This document shows positions 1 through 8,132 of a DNA stretch of 47,529 nt, one piece after another. Both the position numbers and the translations under genes were made by a program. The notes beneath the pieces are model-generated. The model ran no database searches. It was not told the origin of the DNA and saw only the letters and a list, made by a program, of their open reading frames with translations. Origin of the DNA: Candidatus Saccharimonadota bacterium (GTDB taxonomy: Bacteria; Patescibacteriota; Saccharimonadia; Saccharimonadales; JAQGHD01); contig JAQGHD010000005.1 in assembly GCA_028288965.1 (NCBI GenBank), forward strand, positions 1 to 47,529, given 5' to 3'. The number at the start of each line of letters is the position of its first letter. The first letter of the stretch is position 1.

Positions 1-398
1 AAAATAACAATGTTGCCGGGCTGCCCTGGCACAGCCGTGTTGGGGTAGTGCACAACAGCGTGCTGAAGGGCTTTTTGAAAAGCACCTTGATTGACCACCG
101 ATTGATCAAAATTAATTGGTGCCGTGACATTAATCTTATTGATGGTAATTTTTGGAGGTGCATTCTTATCAATATTTGAAGACGCCGTTTGGTTATCCAA
201 TGAAGAGACATGAGCGCGCCGGGAGTACACCCTATAGGCAATCTTGCCGCTGATTAATGAAGAGTTAAAGAAGCCAAATACTGCCAGGGCCACAAGCAGC
301 CCAGCCAACGGTGGTAGCAGGTGCTTAGTAAAGCTCATCCGCACGCGGCTGTTGGCTAGCTCTTTAGATTTTTTGGCAGACTTGGTTGATTTAGTCAT
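1..398 (-). CDS. Sortase (class D/E-like), N-terminal part, truncated at left window edge
   Basis: Manual translation from ATG at 398: MTKSTKSAKKSKELANSRVRMSFTKHLLPPLAGLLVALAVFGFFNSSLISGK...PPKITINKINVTAPINFDQSVVNQGAFQKALQHAVVHYPNTAVPGQPGNIVIF. N-terminal TM plus sortase-like 'HYPNTAVPGQPGNIVIF'. Catalytic H/C/R lie outside the window. Missed by the ORF track because it is open at the edge. Confidence 0.85.
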   Translation of the reverse strand, partial: MTKSTKSAKKSKELANSRVRMSFTKHLLPPLAGLLVALAVFGFFNSSLISGKIAYRVYSRRAHVSSLDNQTASSNIDKNAPPKITINKINVTAPINFDQSVVNQGAFQKALQHAVVHYPNTAVPGQPGNIVI

Positions 399-455
399 CG
401 TTATATATTATAGAACATTTCATGAATTATTGCAATACTCTTGCTTCCCTGGAGT

Positions 456-1625
456 CTAATCTGTCACCAGAGCTGGCTCAACAACGTAACGGCGAGTAGT
501 GTCGTTTTCCCATCGGCCATCGCTGTGTCTAAACTTCCGCAGCAATATTACTTCGACAAAAGCTCGCAAGAACACCAATAAGCTCACCCATCTAAACATA
601 TAGATCTGCGGAAAGGCACTCACCACATCCCAACGTTTGGTGCGACTGGCAGTCAAAAAGGTAATGATAAACGTCACAAAAACATCCACCACAAAGGCAC
701 CAGCCACTACTGTTGTACTGTGCCGAGTAATCGCTAAATAGGGTATCCAGACAAGGTAGCTGGCAAAAAATATCAAGTTTTGCAAAATCTGGTAGCTAAT
801 ATAGGCATCGATTGGCGACAAGCGTCGGCCAATTTTATAGCGGACAATGCTCTGTAAACCACCGCGATTCCAACGTGTAATTTGCTTGGTGTAGTCTTTT
901 AACGTCTTAGGGTCCTGGGTGTAAGCCACAGCATTTGGGATAAACTGTACGCTGCCCAGTTTTTTACGATGCAGCTGCATGGTCACATCAAAATCCTCGG
1001 TCAGTGATTTGTTATCAAAATCAACCGCGGCAAACACATCCGCTCTAAAGCAAGACGTTGGTCCGGGAATAACTGGTACTACATTAAGCAATACCTGCAA
1101 CCGTCTATGGATTTCCATACCAACGGTATACTCAAAAACTCGGTACTCGCTGACTCGTTTGCCCGGCAGGCTCCGAACATAGCCAGTTGCGGCAGCATTT
1201 TTAACCCGCAGTGCTTTTCTAAAAACCGAGAAATAATTGGGTGCGAAGGCTCCGTCGGCATCAGCAATATGAATCCAGCGATAGCACTCGGTGAGCTTAA
1301 ATCGTTTAGCGGCCTTGGTAATGGCCAGCCCTTTACCGCTGCGCTGCACCCGAATAACGTTGCCAGGAGGCAAAATAGACTTGGCGATAGCGCTGGTGAG
1401 GTCAGCAGAATTATCGTCTACTACATATATATGTTCACTTTTCATGCCGGCTGCAATGGCAGATCGCAGAGTGTTGCCGATTACTAGTTCTTCATTATGG
1501 GCAGAGATAAGCAAGCAAAGCATTGGCTTGCTGGTCCGCGGCGCCCGAACCTTGGAGGTCTTTTTGACCGCGCGGCGCAGCACATTAACGGATTGGGTTT
1601 TGGCCTTTCGGCGAAACAACTTCAT
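456..1625 (-). CDS. Membrane glycosyltransferase family 2 (processive poly-GlcNAc/hyaluronan-synthase-like)
   Basis: 389 aa; DADGAF, TEDFD and QITRWNRGG (QxxRW) motifs, C-terminal TM segments; ATG overlaps stop of upstream deacetylase (TAATG). Confidence 0.85.
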   Translation of the reverse strand: MKLFRRKAKTQSVNVLRRAVKKTSKVRAPRTSKPMLCLLISAHNEELVIGNTLRSAIAAGMKSEHIYVVDDNSADLTSAIAKSILPPGNVIRVQRSGKGLAITKAAKRFKLTECYRWIHIADADGAFAPNYFSVFRKALRVKNAAATGYVRSLPGKRVSEYRVFEYTVGMEIHRRLQVLLNVVPVIPGPTSCFRADVFAAVDFDNKSLTEDFDVTMQLHRKKLGSVQFIPNAVAYTQDPKTLKDYTKQITRWNRGGLQSIVRYKIGRRLSPIDAYISYQILQNLIFFASYLVWIPYLAITRHSTTVVAGAFVVDVFVTFIITFLTASRTKRWDVVSAFPQIYMFRWVSLLVFLRAFVEVILLRKFRHSDGRWENDTTRRYVVEPALVTD

Positions 1626-2521
1626 TAGTGCGCTCCCTGCTGAGCGGTATAGGCATTTATAACCTGGTTTACCGTGGCACTACGCAGCGGACTATTACCG
1701 ATCAGTTTCATTTGTTGCGCAAACTGATCTGGTGTGACGGCGAACTCCTCGTTACTACTATCAATCTGGTGGTAGGTCAGCACCAGCCAACCATTGTGCG
1801 TCCGAGCGGCATCAAGCAGTTTCTGAATATCTTGTAACTTTGTATTTTTACGAATTGAATACGACACAAAGTTCATGGGGTCAAAGTTGGCCTTAGTGTT
1901 AATGGCCTCCAGTTCACTGGAAGCTGGATCGCCCTCGGCATTTTTTTGTGACCGATAATACTTACTAATAAAGTTGAGTGTGTGGGCATTATAAGCGCCA
2001 TATGGCGAAGTAAAATCAGTAATCTTAACTCCGAATTCTTTGTCTAGCAGTTGCTGCGAATCATATAATTCGTGCTTTAGTTGTTGGTCGTCAAGCATCG
2101 TCAGATCAGCGTGACTTATAGTGTGGGCGGCAATATCGTGTCCGGCACTTTGCAAAGAGTGCAGTTGGGCCAGCGACATGTAACCATGGTTACTGAAGGT
2201 GTCGGTAATAATGTAGTGAGTAGTATGGAAGCCATTAGTCTGCAGGACCGGCAAAGCTTTGGTGTAGACCGATTCCCAGCCATCATCAAAGGTTATGGTC
2301 ACAACTGGTTCAGCAAAAGGGGCCAGTGGCTGAGCGGTTTGATCAATAGTGCGAGGCTGCAGAGCAGCCACTTGTGTAGTTTTTCGGGGATCTTTGTCTC
2401 CCGCCAGCCCTTTAACAAATTGAAACGAAGTGAATAACGGTAGCAAAACTACCGCCAAAACAAAAACTGACATTATGGTTTTGGCTATTTTCTGATGAGC
2501 TTGACGCTTTTTCTTACTCAT
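1625..2521 (-). CDS. Polysaccharide deacetylase (NodB/CE4), membrane-anchored
   Basis: 298 aa; N-terminal TM; TITFDDGW, AHTISHADLT, DFTSPYGAYN, LVLTYHQID CE4 motifs. Confidence 0.88.
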   Translation of the reverse strand: MSKKKRQAHQKIAKTIMSVFVLAVVLLPLFTSFQFVKGLAGDKDPRKTTQVAALQPRTIDQTAQPLAPFAEPVVTITFDDGWESVYTKALPVLQTNGFHTTHYIITDTFSNHGYMSLAQLHSLQSAGHDIAAHTISHADLTMLDDQQLKHELYDSQQLLDKEFGVKITDFTSPYGAYNAHTLNFISKYYRSQKNAEGDPASSELEAINTKANFDPMNFVSYSIRKNTKLQDIQKLLDAARTHNGWLVLTYHQIDSSNEEFAVTPDQFAQQMKLIGNSPLRSATVNQVINAYTAQQGAH

Positions 2522-2562
2522 AGCTTCTCCATAATGTCAGAGATTCACGCTTAGGTAGCGAC

Positions 2563-2724
2563 TTAACGATTAGCGTAGGCGTACAAAGCGCCCCACGTCA
2601 AAAGTCCAGCAACAACGGCAATTGCCACTGTTACAATCGTGTTACCACCGGTGTTAGGCAGTACTACTGCACCAGCTACTACGCTGGAGGTTGTAGCACC
2701 TAGAACTTGTCCTGTACCACTCAT
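2563..2724 (-). CDS. 53-aa LPxTG-type sorting-signal microprotein
   Basis: Manual translation: MSGTGQVLGATTSSVVAGAVVLPNTGGNTIVTVAIAVVAGLLTWGALYAYANR*. LPNTG followed by one TM and a C-terminal Arg; SD GAGGAAG just upstream of ATG; same strand as sortase/GT2/deacetylase. Confidence 0.8.
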   Translation of the reverse strand: MSGTGQVLGATTSSVVAGAVVLPNTGGNTIVTVAIAVVAGLLTWGALYAYANR

Positions 2725-2953
2725 AACTTCCTCACTTCTTATTGTTACTAAAATACCAGCAAATTATAAACTCTGTAGGCTTTTATGTCAAGCATTAAAT
2801 TATATTTTTGTTCTTTACGCAATTTCATGTGTTGTTAATGTTTTTGCTTATGCTTACCCCTGATGAGTATCTGTCTAAAATTTGACAAATCTAACGAATA
2901 AATGTAGAGTAACAATTAATTACATATAACTGGTGGGCAGTGGAGCGTGGTAC

Positions 2954-4942
2954 ATGATCAAGAAATTTGCCCTCTTTTTATCAACTATTTTCATAAGTTT
3001 AGCCTCTTTGTTACCGCTGGCGACGGCAACTGCTGCCGGCCCTAACTTAATCGTTAACCCATCTGTTGAAATTGCTAGTGGCACCCAGCCAACTGGCTGG
3101 AATCAGGACGTATGGGGCAAGAACACCACTACTTTCTCGCATAACACTGCCGAAGGCCACAGCGGCACTAAAAGCCTGTACATAAACATGACCAAGCGAA
3201 CGGGTGGTGATGCTAAATGGTATTTCACTAATGTACCGGTTAAACCAAACACCTCCTACACCTATAGCGAATTTTATGAATCAAACATTAAGACAGAGAT
3301 TGACGTAGCTTACACGACTGCGGCCAACACTGTTTCCTATAATAGCCTGGGAACTCCTGCAGCCGCCCCTACCTGGACTGCGGCCACCACCACCTTCACC
3401 ACCCCGGCTAATGTCCAAAGCTTGAGTGTTATGCACATCATCAACCGAGTTGGTTGGGTACAGACCGATGACTTTAGCCTGGTAGAAGGAACTGGTGTGG
3501 TCACACCACCAACCGCGCCGAGCGTCTCTATTACTGCACCTGTTGCCAACGCTACTGTAAGTGGCGCTGTAAACATTGATGCCAACGCCAGTGATGCCGT
3601 CGGCGTAGCCGGTGTCCAGTTCAAGCTTGATAACACCGCTTTAGGCGCCGAAGATACCACCGCCCCTTATGGCGTTAACTGGAACACCATTTCTGCCACC
3701 AACGGCACACACACCCTAACGGCTACCGCCCGAAACTCCAGTGGCCTCACGGCTACTGCCACCGAGACCGTCACCGTTCAAAACAATGTGGTTACTCCTC
3801 CGGGCAATAACCTTATCCTCAACTCATCACTCGAGACCACCAATGGTACCGCCCCAGCCAGCTGGTTATCCAGCAATTGGGGCAACAACACTTCTGCCTT
3901 TAGCTATCTAAACACCGGCCACACCGGTAGTCACAGCGTACGAGTTGACACGACCGCTTACACAGGTGGCGCTGCCAACTGGTACTACGCAGAGATTCCA
4001 GTGAGTAGCGGCAAAACGTACAAGTACGAGAACTGGTACCAAAGCAACGTTGATACCGAAGTTGATGCGGAAGTTACCATGACCGATGGCAGCGTCCAGT
4101 ACTTTTGGCTTGGCACCGTGCTCACCAATACTAATTGGACAAAATACAGCACCACCTTCACCCCACCTGCCGGCGCCAAAAGCATAGCCATTTACCAACT
4201 CCTAGCTAAGAAAGGCTACGTCGTTAGTGACGATTATTCCCTAAGCGAATACACACCCCTACCGCTAAACCGAGGCCTGGTAACTGTGACATTTGACGAT
4301 GGTTGGGCCAATCAGTACACCAACGCCTACCCGCTGCTACAGAAGTACGGACTGAATGCTGCGTTTTATATCATCTCGGGTGAGTTGGCTAACCAGCCAG
4401 ATTATATGAGCGGCAATCAAATATTGGCCCTAAGAAATAGCGGTAACGAAATTGGCTCGCACACCATTTCTCACCCCGACTTGACCACCAAGACCGTCGC
4501 CCAAATCACCAACGAAATGTCCCAGAGCCAGACCACATTACAGAATCTGCTGGGCCAACCAGTCACTGATTTTGCCTACCCATACGGTGCCTATAACGCC
4601 ACCACCATTGGCATCGGTAAGCAATATTACCAAAGCCAACGCAGCGTGAATGCCGGCTACAACACTAAAGAGAACTGGGACATCACTACGCTCAAGATCC
4701 ATGAAGTTGACAGCAACATCTCTCAGGCACAAGTCCAAGGCTGGATAGATGGCGCTATTGCCCAGAAGGCCTGGTTGATCTTGGTCTATCATGAGGTTGC
4801 TACCAAGCCCGTTGATCCAACTGACGCGCTATACACCACCCAGCCCTCAGACCTTGATGCCGAGCTGGCCTACCTTAAGAATTCTGGCGTAACGGTTAAA
4901 ACGGTTAACCAAGCGCTCAATGAAATTCTTCCGCAACTATAA
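2954..4942 (+). CDS. Secreted multidomain polysaccharide deacetylase: two CBM-like modules, Ig-like domain, NodB domain
   Basis: ORF opens at GTG 2933; ATG 2954 gives a clean signal peptide MIKKFALFLSTIFISLASLLPLATATAAG. Two NLI(V/L)N(P/S)S..E module copies, Ig-like 'APSVSITAPVANATVSG...', then VTFDDGW, SHTISHPDLT, DFAYPYGAYN, LILVYHE. Confidence 0.87.
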   Translation: MIKKFALFLSTIFISLASLLPLATATAAGPNLIVNPSVEIASGTQPTGWNQDVWGKNTTTFSHNTAEGHSGTKSLYINMTKRTGGDAKWYFTNVPVKPNTSYTYSEFYESNIKTEIDVAYTTAANTVSYNSLGTPAAAPTWTAATTTFTTPANVQSLSVMHIINRVGWVQTDDFSLVEGTGVVTPPTAPSVSITAPVANATVSGAVNIDANASDAVGVAGVQFKLDNTALGAEDTTAPYGVNWNTISATNGTHTLTATARNSSGLTATATETVTVQNNVVTPPGNNLILNSSLETTNGTAPASWLSSNWGNNTSAFSYLNTGHTGSHSVRVDTTAYTGGAANWYYAEIPVSSGKTYKYENWYQSNVDTEVDAEVTMTDGSVQYFWLGTVLTNTNWTKYSTTFTPPAGAKSIAIYQLLAKKGYVVSDDYSLSEYTPLPLNRGLVTVTFDDGWANQYTNAYPLLQKYGLNAAFYIISGELANQPDYMSGNQILALRNSGNEIGSHTISHPDLTTKTVAQITNEMSQSQTTLQNLLGQPVTDFAYPYGAYNATTIGIGKQYYQSQRSVNAGYNTKENWDITTLKIHEVDSNISQAQVQGWIDGAIAQKAWLILVYHEVATKPVDPTDALYTTQPSDLDAELAYLKNSGVTVKTVNQALNEILPQL

Positions 4943-5822
4943 ATACCAGTACGATCAAAAAGTTTCTTATCCCCGTCAGGTAGTCTTGAGCTTCTTGTTT
5001 GTTACTTTTCTACTGATCAGTTCAGCTAATTTCATATTGATTCAAGGACGATTAACTAACCCCTTGTTTGAGCTAGCCCTCCCTTGGGAGCATTCCACTA
5101 CCAGCAGCCAAGATGGCCAAGTCAAAGGCGTTAAGTCCAACCCTAATAAATCTACCAAAAGCAGCCCTGTCACTGGATCTGGCTCAAGTAAAACTTCAGG
5201 TACTGGCACCTCACCCAGCTCCAACGGTCCGGTGGATTTTAAGCACTTGGGTATCATCACTACCTATTTTTGGGCCGGCGAAGATGCCACAGGCGCTAAC
5301 GGTCATATCCCTAACGCCGCCAGTGCCTGGGACGAGCAATGGTCCACACACTACGGCGGTATTGATAATCCTGCCAGCCGAAATGGATACTTTCCGGCTA
5401 GTTTCACCCCTAAAGAAAATCCCTTCTACTTTGCCCTGCCATATAATGACTACGATGCTAAAGGCAAACGCAAAAGTACGGCTGGTTCTTGTCTAAATAG
5501 CGGCGACACCTCTGTTGCAGCTTATTCGTGGTGCAAAAATACCTGGATTGCCATTCGCCATAACGGCAAGGTTGCCTACGCTCAGTGGGAAGATGTTGGA
5601 CCCTTTCAAGAAGATGATTTTAACTATGTATTCGGCACCGCCCCGCCCAAAAATACTCGGGACGCCAAGGCCGGATTAGATGTTTCGCCCGCCTTGCGCA
5701 GTTACTTTGGCATGCAGGATGTTGATACGTGCGACTGGTCTTTTGTGCCGGCTAGCAGCGTGCCAACCGGCCCCTGGAAGCAAATCGTCACTACCAGTAA
5801 GGGTACGCCAGTAACTCAGTAG
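4920..5822 (+). CDS. Membrane-anchored secreted protein, possible double-psi beta-barrel (RlpA/expansin-like) domain
   Basis: 300 aa; N-terminal TM, Ser/Thr/Gly-rich linker, C-terminal domain with 'AYAQWEDVGPFQEDDFNYVFG' and 'GLDVSPALRSYFGM', reminiscent of DPBB proteins. Overlaps preceding gene by 23 nt. Confidence 0.6.
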   Translation: MKFFRNYKYQYDQKVSYPRQVVLSFLFVTFLLISSANFILIQGRLTNPLFELALPWEHSTTSSQDGQVKGVKSNPNKSTKSSPVTGSGSSKTSGTGTSPSSNGPVDFKHLGIITTYFWAGEDATGANGHIPNAASAWDEQWSTHYGGIDNPASRNGYFPASFTPKENPFYFALPYNDYDAKGKRKSTAGSCLNSGDTSVAAYSWCKNTWIAIRHNGKVAYAQWEDVGPFQEDDFNYVFGTAPPKNTRDAKAGLDVSPALRSYFGMQDVDTCDWSFVPASSVPTGPWKQIVTTSKGTPVTQ

Positions 5823-5848
5823 CTATTGGTAGCCCATAATGCTATAAT
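5820..5848 (+). promoter_or_regulatory. Putative promoter of tRNA-Gly: TAGCTA-N17-TATAAT
   Basis: TAGCTA 5820-5825, TATAAT 5843-5848, followed by CACCCCTGTTTAA; same architecture before tRNA-His and tRNA-Pro(UGG). Confidence 0.6.
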
Positions 5849-5862
5849 CACCCCTGTTTAAT

Positions 5863-5894
5863 CCCCAACGTAAATGCAAGCATTTCTGCCGGGG
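5863..5894. repeat. Hairpin repeat copy 1
   Basis: CCCCaacgtAAATGcaagCATTTctgccGGGG, followed by ACCCCAT. Confidence 0.7.
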
Positions 5895-5903
5895 ACCCCA
5901 TAT

Positions 5904-5978
5904 GCGGGATTCGTATAACGGCTAATATGTCAGTTTTCCAAACTGAAGACGGGGTTTCGACTACCCCATCCCGCACCA
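5904..5978 (+). tRNA. tRNA-Gly (UCC)
   Basis: GCGGGAT...ATCCCGC perfect acceptor; anticodon arm TCAGT-TTTCCAA-ACTGA; T arm GGGGT-TTCGACT-ACCCC; encoded CCA. Confidence 0.95.
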
Positions 5979-5983
5979 CGCTA

Positions 5984-6015
5984 CCCCATCGCAAATGCAG
6001 ACATTTGCAATGGGG
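5984..6015. repeat. Hairpin repeat copy 2
   Basis: CCCCATcGCAAATG-caga-CATTTGCaATGGGG; 13 paired positions with one mismatch. Confidence 0.8.
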
Positions 6016-6030
6016 GCCCCCAAGTTCTCC

Positions 6031-6058
6031 CCGCTGTAAATGCAGACATTTCCAGCGG
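6031..6058. repeat. Hairpin repeat copy 3
   Basis: CCGCTGtAAATG-caga-CATTTcCAGCGG, followed by TGACCCCAT. Confidence 0.8.
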
Positions 6059-6072
6059 TGACCCCATACCGT

Positions 6073-6149
6073 GCCCCGGTAGCTCAGCTGGATAGAGCAG
6101 GAGACTTCTAAGCTCAAGGTCGTAGGTTCGAGTCCTACCCGGGGTACCA
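6073..6149 (+). tRNA. tRNA-Arg (UCU), anticodon stem unusually weak
   Basis: Acceptor GCCCCGG/CCGGGGT, D arm GCTC/GAGC, T arm GTAGG-TTCGAGT-CCTAC, encoded CCA; anticodon loop CTTCTAA. Confidence 0.85.
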
Positions 6150-6162
6150 AGCATAAGCATTT

Positions 6163-6447
6163 TTATCCTATGAATATTGGCAATGCAGCAACAACCCACA
6201 CTAGTACAGCAGGAATTAAGTAGCCGTAATATGAAATCTTTTCTGAATTAAGTTTATTTCTTAACAAGAAACTCGTACTTACGCCCACAATCCCAATAAA
6301 TGGTATACCAAAAATAACTACTATTATGTAATGGATTCCCACTGCCATATTTCCCGCATTGGAACTTGTGTGGTCATAAATGTATCCGAATAAAATAACC
6401 GCAGGAAAAGGGCTAATAATGAGGAGGAATTTTTTAAGGTTATTCAT
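6163..6447 (-). CDS. Small multi-TM membrane protein
   Basis: 94 aa with three hydrophobic segments; AGGAGGA-like SD upstream not checked in detail. Confidence 0.5.
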   Translation of the reverse strand: MNNLKKFLLIISPFPAVILFGYIYDHTSSNAGNMAVGIHYIIVVIFGIPFIGIVGVSTSFLLRNKLNSEKISYYGYLIPAVLVWVVAALPIFIG

Positions 6448-6500
6448 CTTTATTAAATCTATTAACTAATGGCAATATCTTAGCATAAGTTGATTAAAAT

Positions 6501-6560
6501 GGTTCTAACTTCGTCTATGATGCTGTACCGCATGAGATTTAATTAATAGGCGTCAGAACC
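6501..6560 (+). repeat. Intergenic element E1 with terminal inverted repeat
   Basis: GGTTCTAAC (6501-6509) ... GTCAGAACC (6552-6560); internal ATGC-tgtacc-GCAT hairpin; 5' half shared with 7299. Confidence 0.6.
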
Positions 6561-6601
6561 GGCCTTTCTTTTACTTGCTTGTATAGTGCTATGATTACTT
6601 T

Positions 6602-7294
6602 ATGACCACTGGAAGCATCATCTGGCTGCTAATACTTCTTGGGTTATCAGGAGCGTACTACCGGTTTATCTCCCGTGGAAGAACATACGGCTACCAAGCT
6701 CTAGCATCACGAACCAACCAGCTTCTAGAGCAAGGGGTGAATCAAGTCTGGCTTCTATACGGTGACAAAGGAGTGGGCTTCAACATAAATCTCAGCCACA
6801 CCTCCGTTTGGACATTGCTTAATACAGGTTTCTTGGCGTACATATCCGATGGAAAATTTGTCATTGAATACCCCTGGTGGAATAAAATGAAGCCTATGTT
6901 CGACAATGGTAATGCACAGCTCAATCCAAGATCCGCGATAGTCTTATACAATAGAAAAGCATATCCGGCAGTGAAAATAGGCCATCAATCATATGTTGTC
7001 ACCGCCATGAATTTACAAAATGTATCTGACATTAAACAGCGGCTAAACTTTAAGGGCCATGCAGACGCCGAAACGCTGCTCAGGGATTTTATGAATTCCC
7101 TCACTACTTCCCAGATATCGATCAGTAGTGTTGCTTATGAACAACCTAGAGAGTCGCAACCTATTATCAATTCTAGGCTATCTCTACTAAAAATTATCCG
7201 CGGTACATTCCTCTACATCTTATTGCCCTGCTTGATACTAACGGCGGCTACGGTACTATGGGCAATCCTTACTAAGCAACCTGCATTTCGGTGA
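6602..7294 (+). CDS. Hypothetical membrane protein
   Basis: 230 aa; N- and C-terminal TM segments; no recognised family. Confidence 0.65.
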   Translation: MTTGSIIWLLILLGLSGAYYRFISRGRTYGYQALASRTNQLLEQGVNQVWLLYGDKGVGFNINLSHTSVWTLLNTGFLAYISDGKFVIEYPWWNKMKPMFDNGNAQLNPRSAIVLYNRKAYPAVKIGHQSYVVTAMNLQNVSDIKQRLNFKGHADAETLLRDFMNSLTTSQISISSVAYEQPRESQPIINSRLSLLKIIRGTFLYILLPCLILTAATVLWAILTKQPAFR

Positions 7295-7298
7295 ATTT

Positions 7299-7368
7299 GG
7301 TTCTAACTTCGTGCACTAAGCTGTACCAATTCGTTTATGCTTTTTATTTAGCGTATTTCTTAGATAAT
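7299..7368 (+). repeat. Intergenic element E2
   Basis: GGTTCTAACTTCGTGCACTAAGCTGTACC, sharing GGTTCTAACTTCGT and GCTGTACC with E1. Confidence 0.55.
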
Positions 7369-7375
7369 TACTATT

Positions 7376-8062
7376 ATGCCAAGAATAGGCGAAGTAACTC
7401 CAAGGCCGGTTGAAGCTCTAAATCCATATCTCACAGAAGGAATTACTGATGCGGTTGCAGAAGTTTGTGAATCGCTCAATAAATTTGATCCGTTGCCATT
7501 CGGCATAATTCCAGATTTTCTTAATGAAAGAGGTCTATCCCTTTTAGAACAATTGGATGTGCCTATGAATGGTAAATGTCCAGAGGAAGCATTACTTTCC
7601 CACCCGGTTGGCGGGCCTTTGGCCCAAACAATGGGCCGAATCTCTCTCGCAAACATGGATCTCCGACATGACTCCACCCGCACTACTTTTAGTTTGAAAA
7701 ATGAAACAGGGGAAAATGTGGGTCTAGAACCTCACCGCGATCTATTAGATGGTCATGCAATTTTATTTAATTATGCAGTTTCTGGTGATTTGTACTACGT
7801 ACTTGATGGAAAAAGACACAGAATTAAAAGTAACGAACTAGTCGTATTAAATGGAGCTGCTTTATGGGGTGATATAACAAACTTTCTACCTGGTGAAGAA
7901 AACAATGACCCCTTTTCCGGCTGGAGAACCCTTGGTGGCGTTACCATGGTGCATGCTGTGGAGAGTAAAGGATTTACCTCTAGGAATCGCCTGTTGGCAT
8001 ATGCAGAAGGTCCGGAAACGCTTGTGACACAAATCCTTCCTAAGTTACCATCTTGGTTCTAA
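7376..8062 (+). CDS. Hypothetical protein, possible 2OG-Fe(II) oxygenase-like fold
   Basis: 228 aa; 'EPHRDLLDGHAILFNYAVSGDLYYVLDG...GGVTMVHAVESKGFTSRNRLLAYA' gives an HxD...H...R arrangement. Confidence 0.6.
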   Translation: MPRIGEVTPRPVEALNPYLTEGITDAVAEVCESLNKFDPLPFGIIPDFLNERGLSLLEQLDVPMNGKCPEEALLSHPVGGPLAQTMGRISLANMDLRHDSTRTTFSLKNETGENVGLEPHRDLLDGHAILFNYAVSGDLYYVLDGKRHRIKSNELVVLNGAALWGDITNFLPGEENNDPFSGWRTLGGVTMVHAVESKGFTSRNRLLAYAEGPETLVTQILPKLPSWF

Positions 8063-8110
8063 TCTGCGCATAAGATGTCCGGCCAATTCGCTCGTGCTTG
8101 CATAGTATTG
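8055..8110 (+). repeat. Intergenic element E3
   Basis: GGTTCTAATCTGCGCATAAGATGTCCGGCC, overlapping the upstream stop codon (TGG TTC TAA). Confidence 0.45.
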
Positions 8111-8132
8111 AATACTGAAGAATAGTTTAAGC

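Noticed and set aside
5848-6150. 100-aa minus-strand ORF (MVPRVGLEPTTLSLEVSCSIQLSYRG...)
   Set aside because: Antisense of tRNA-Arg, tRNA-Gly and the hairpin repeats; a well-known type of spurious ORF. Same for 5981..6199.
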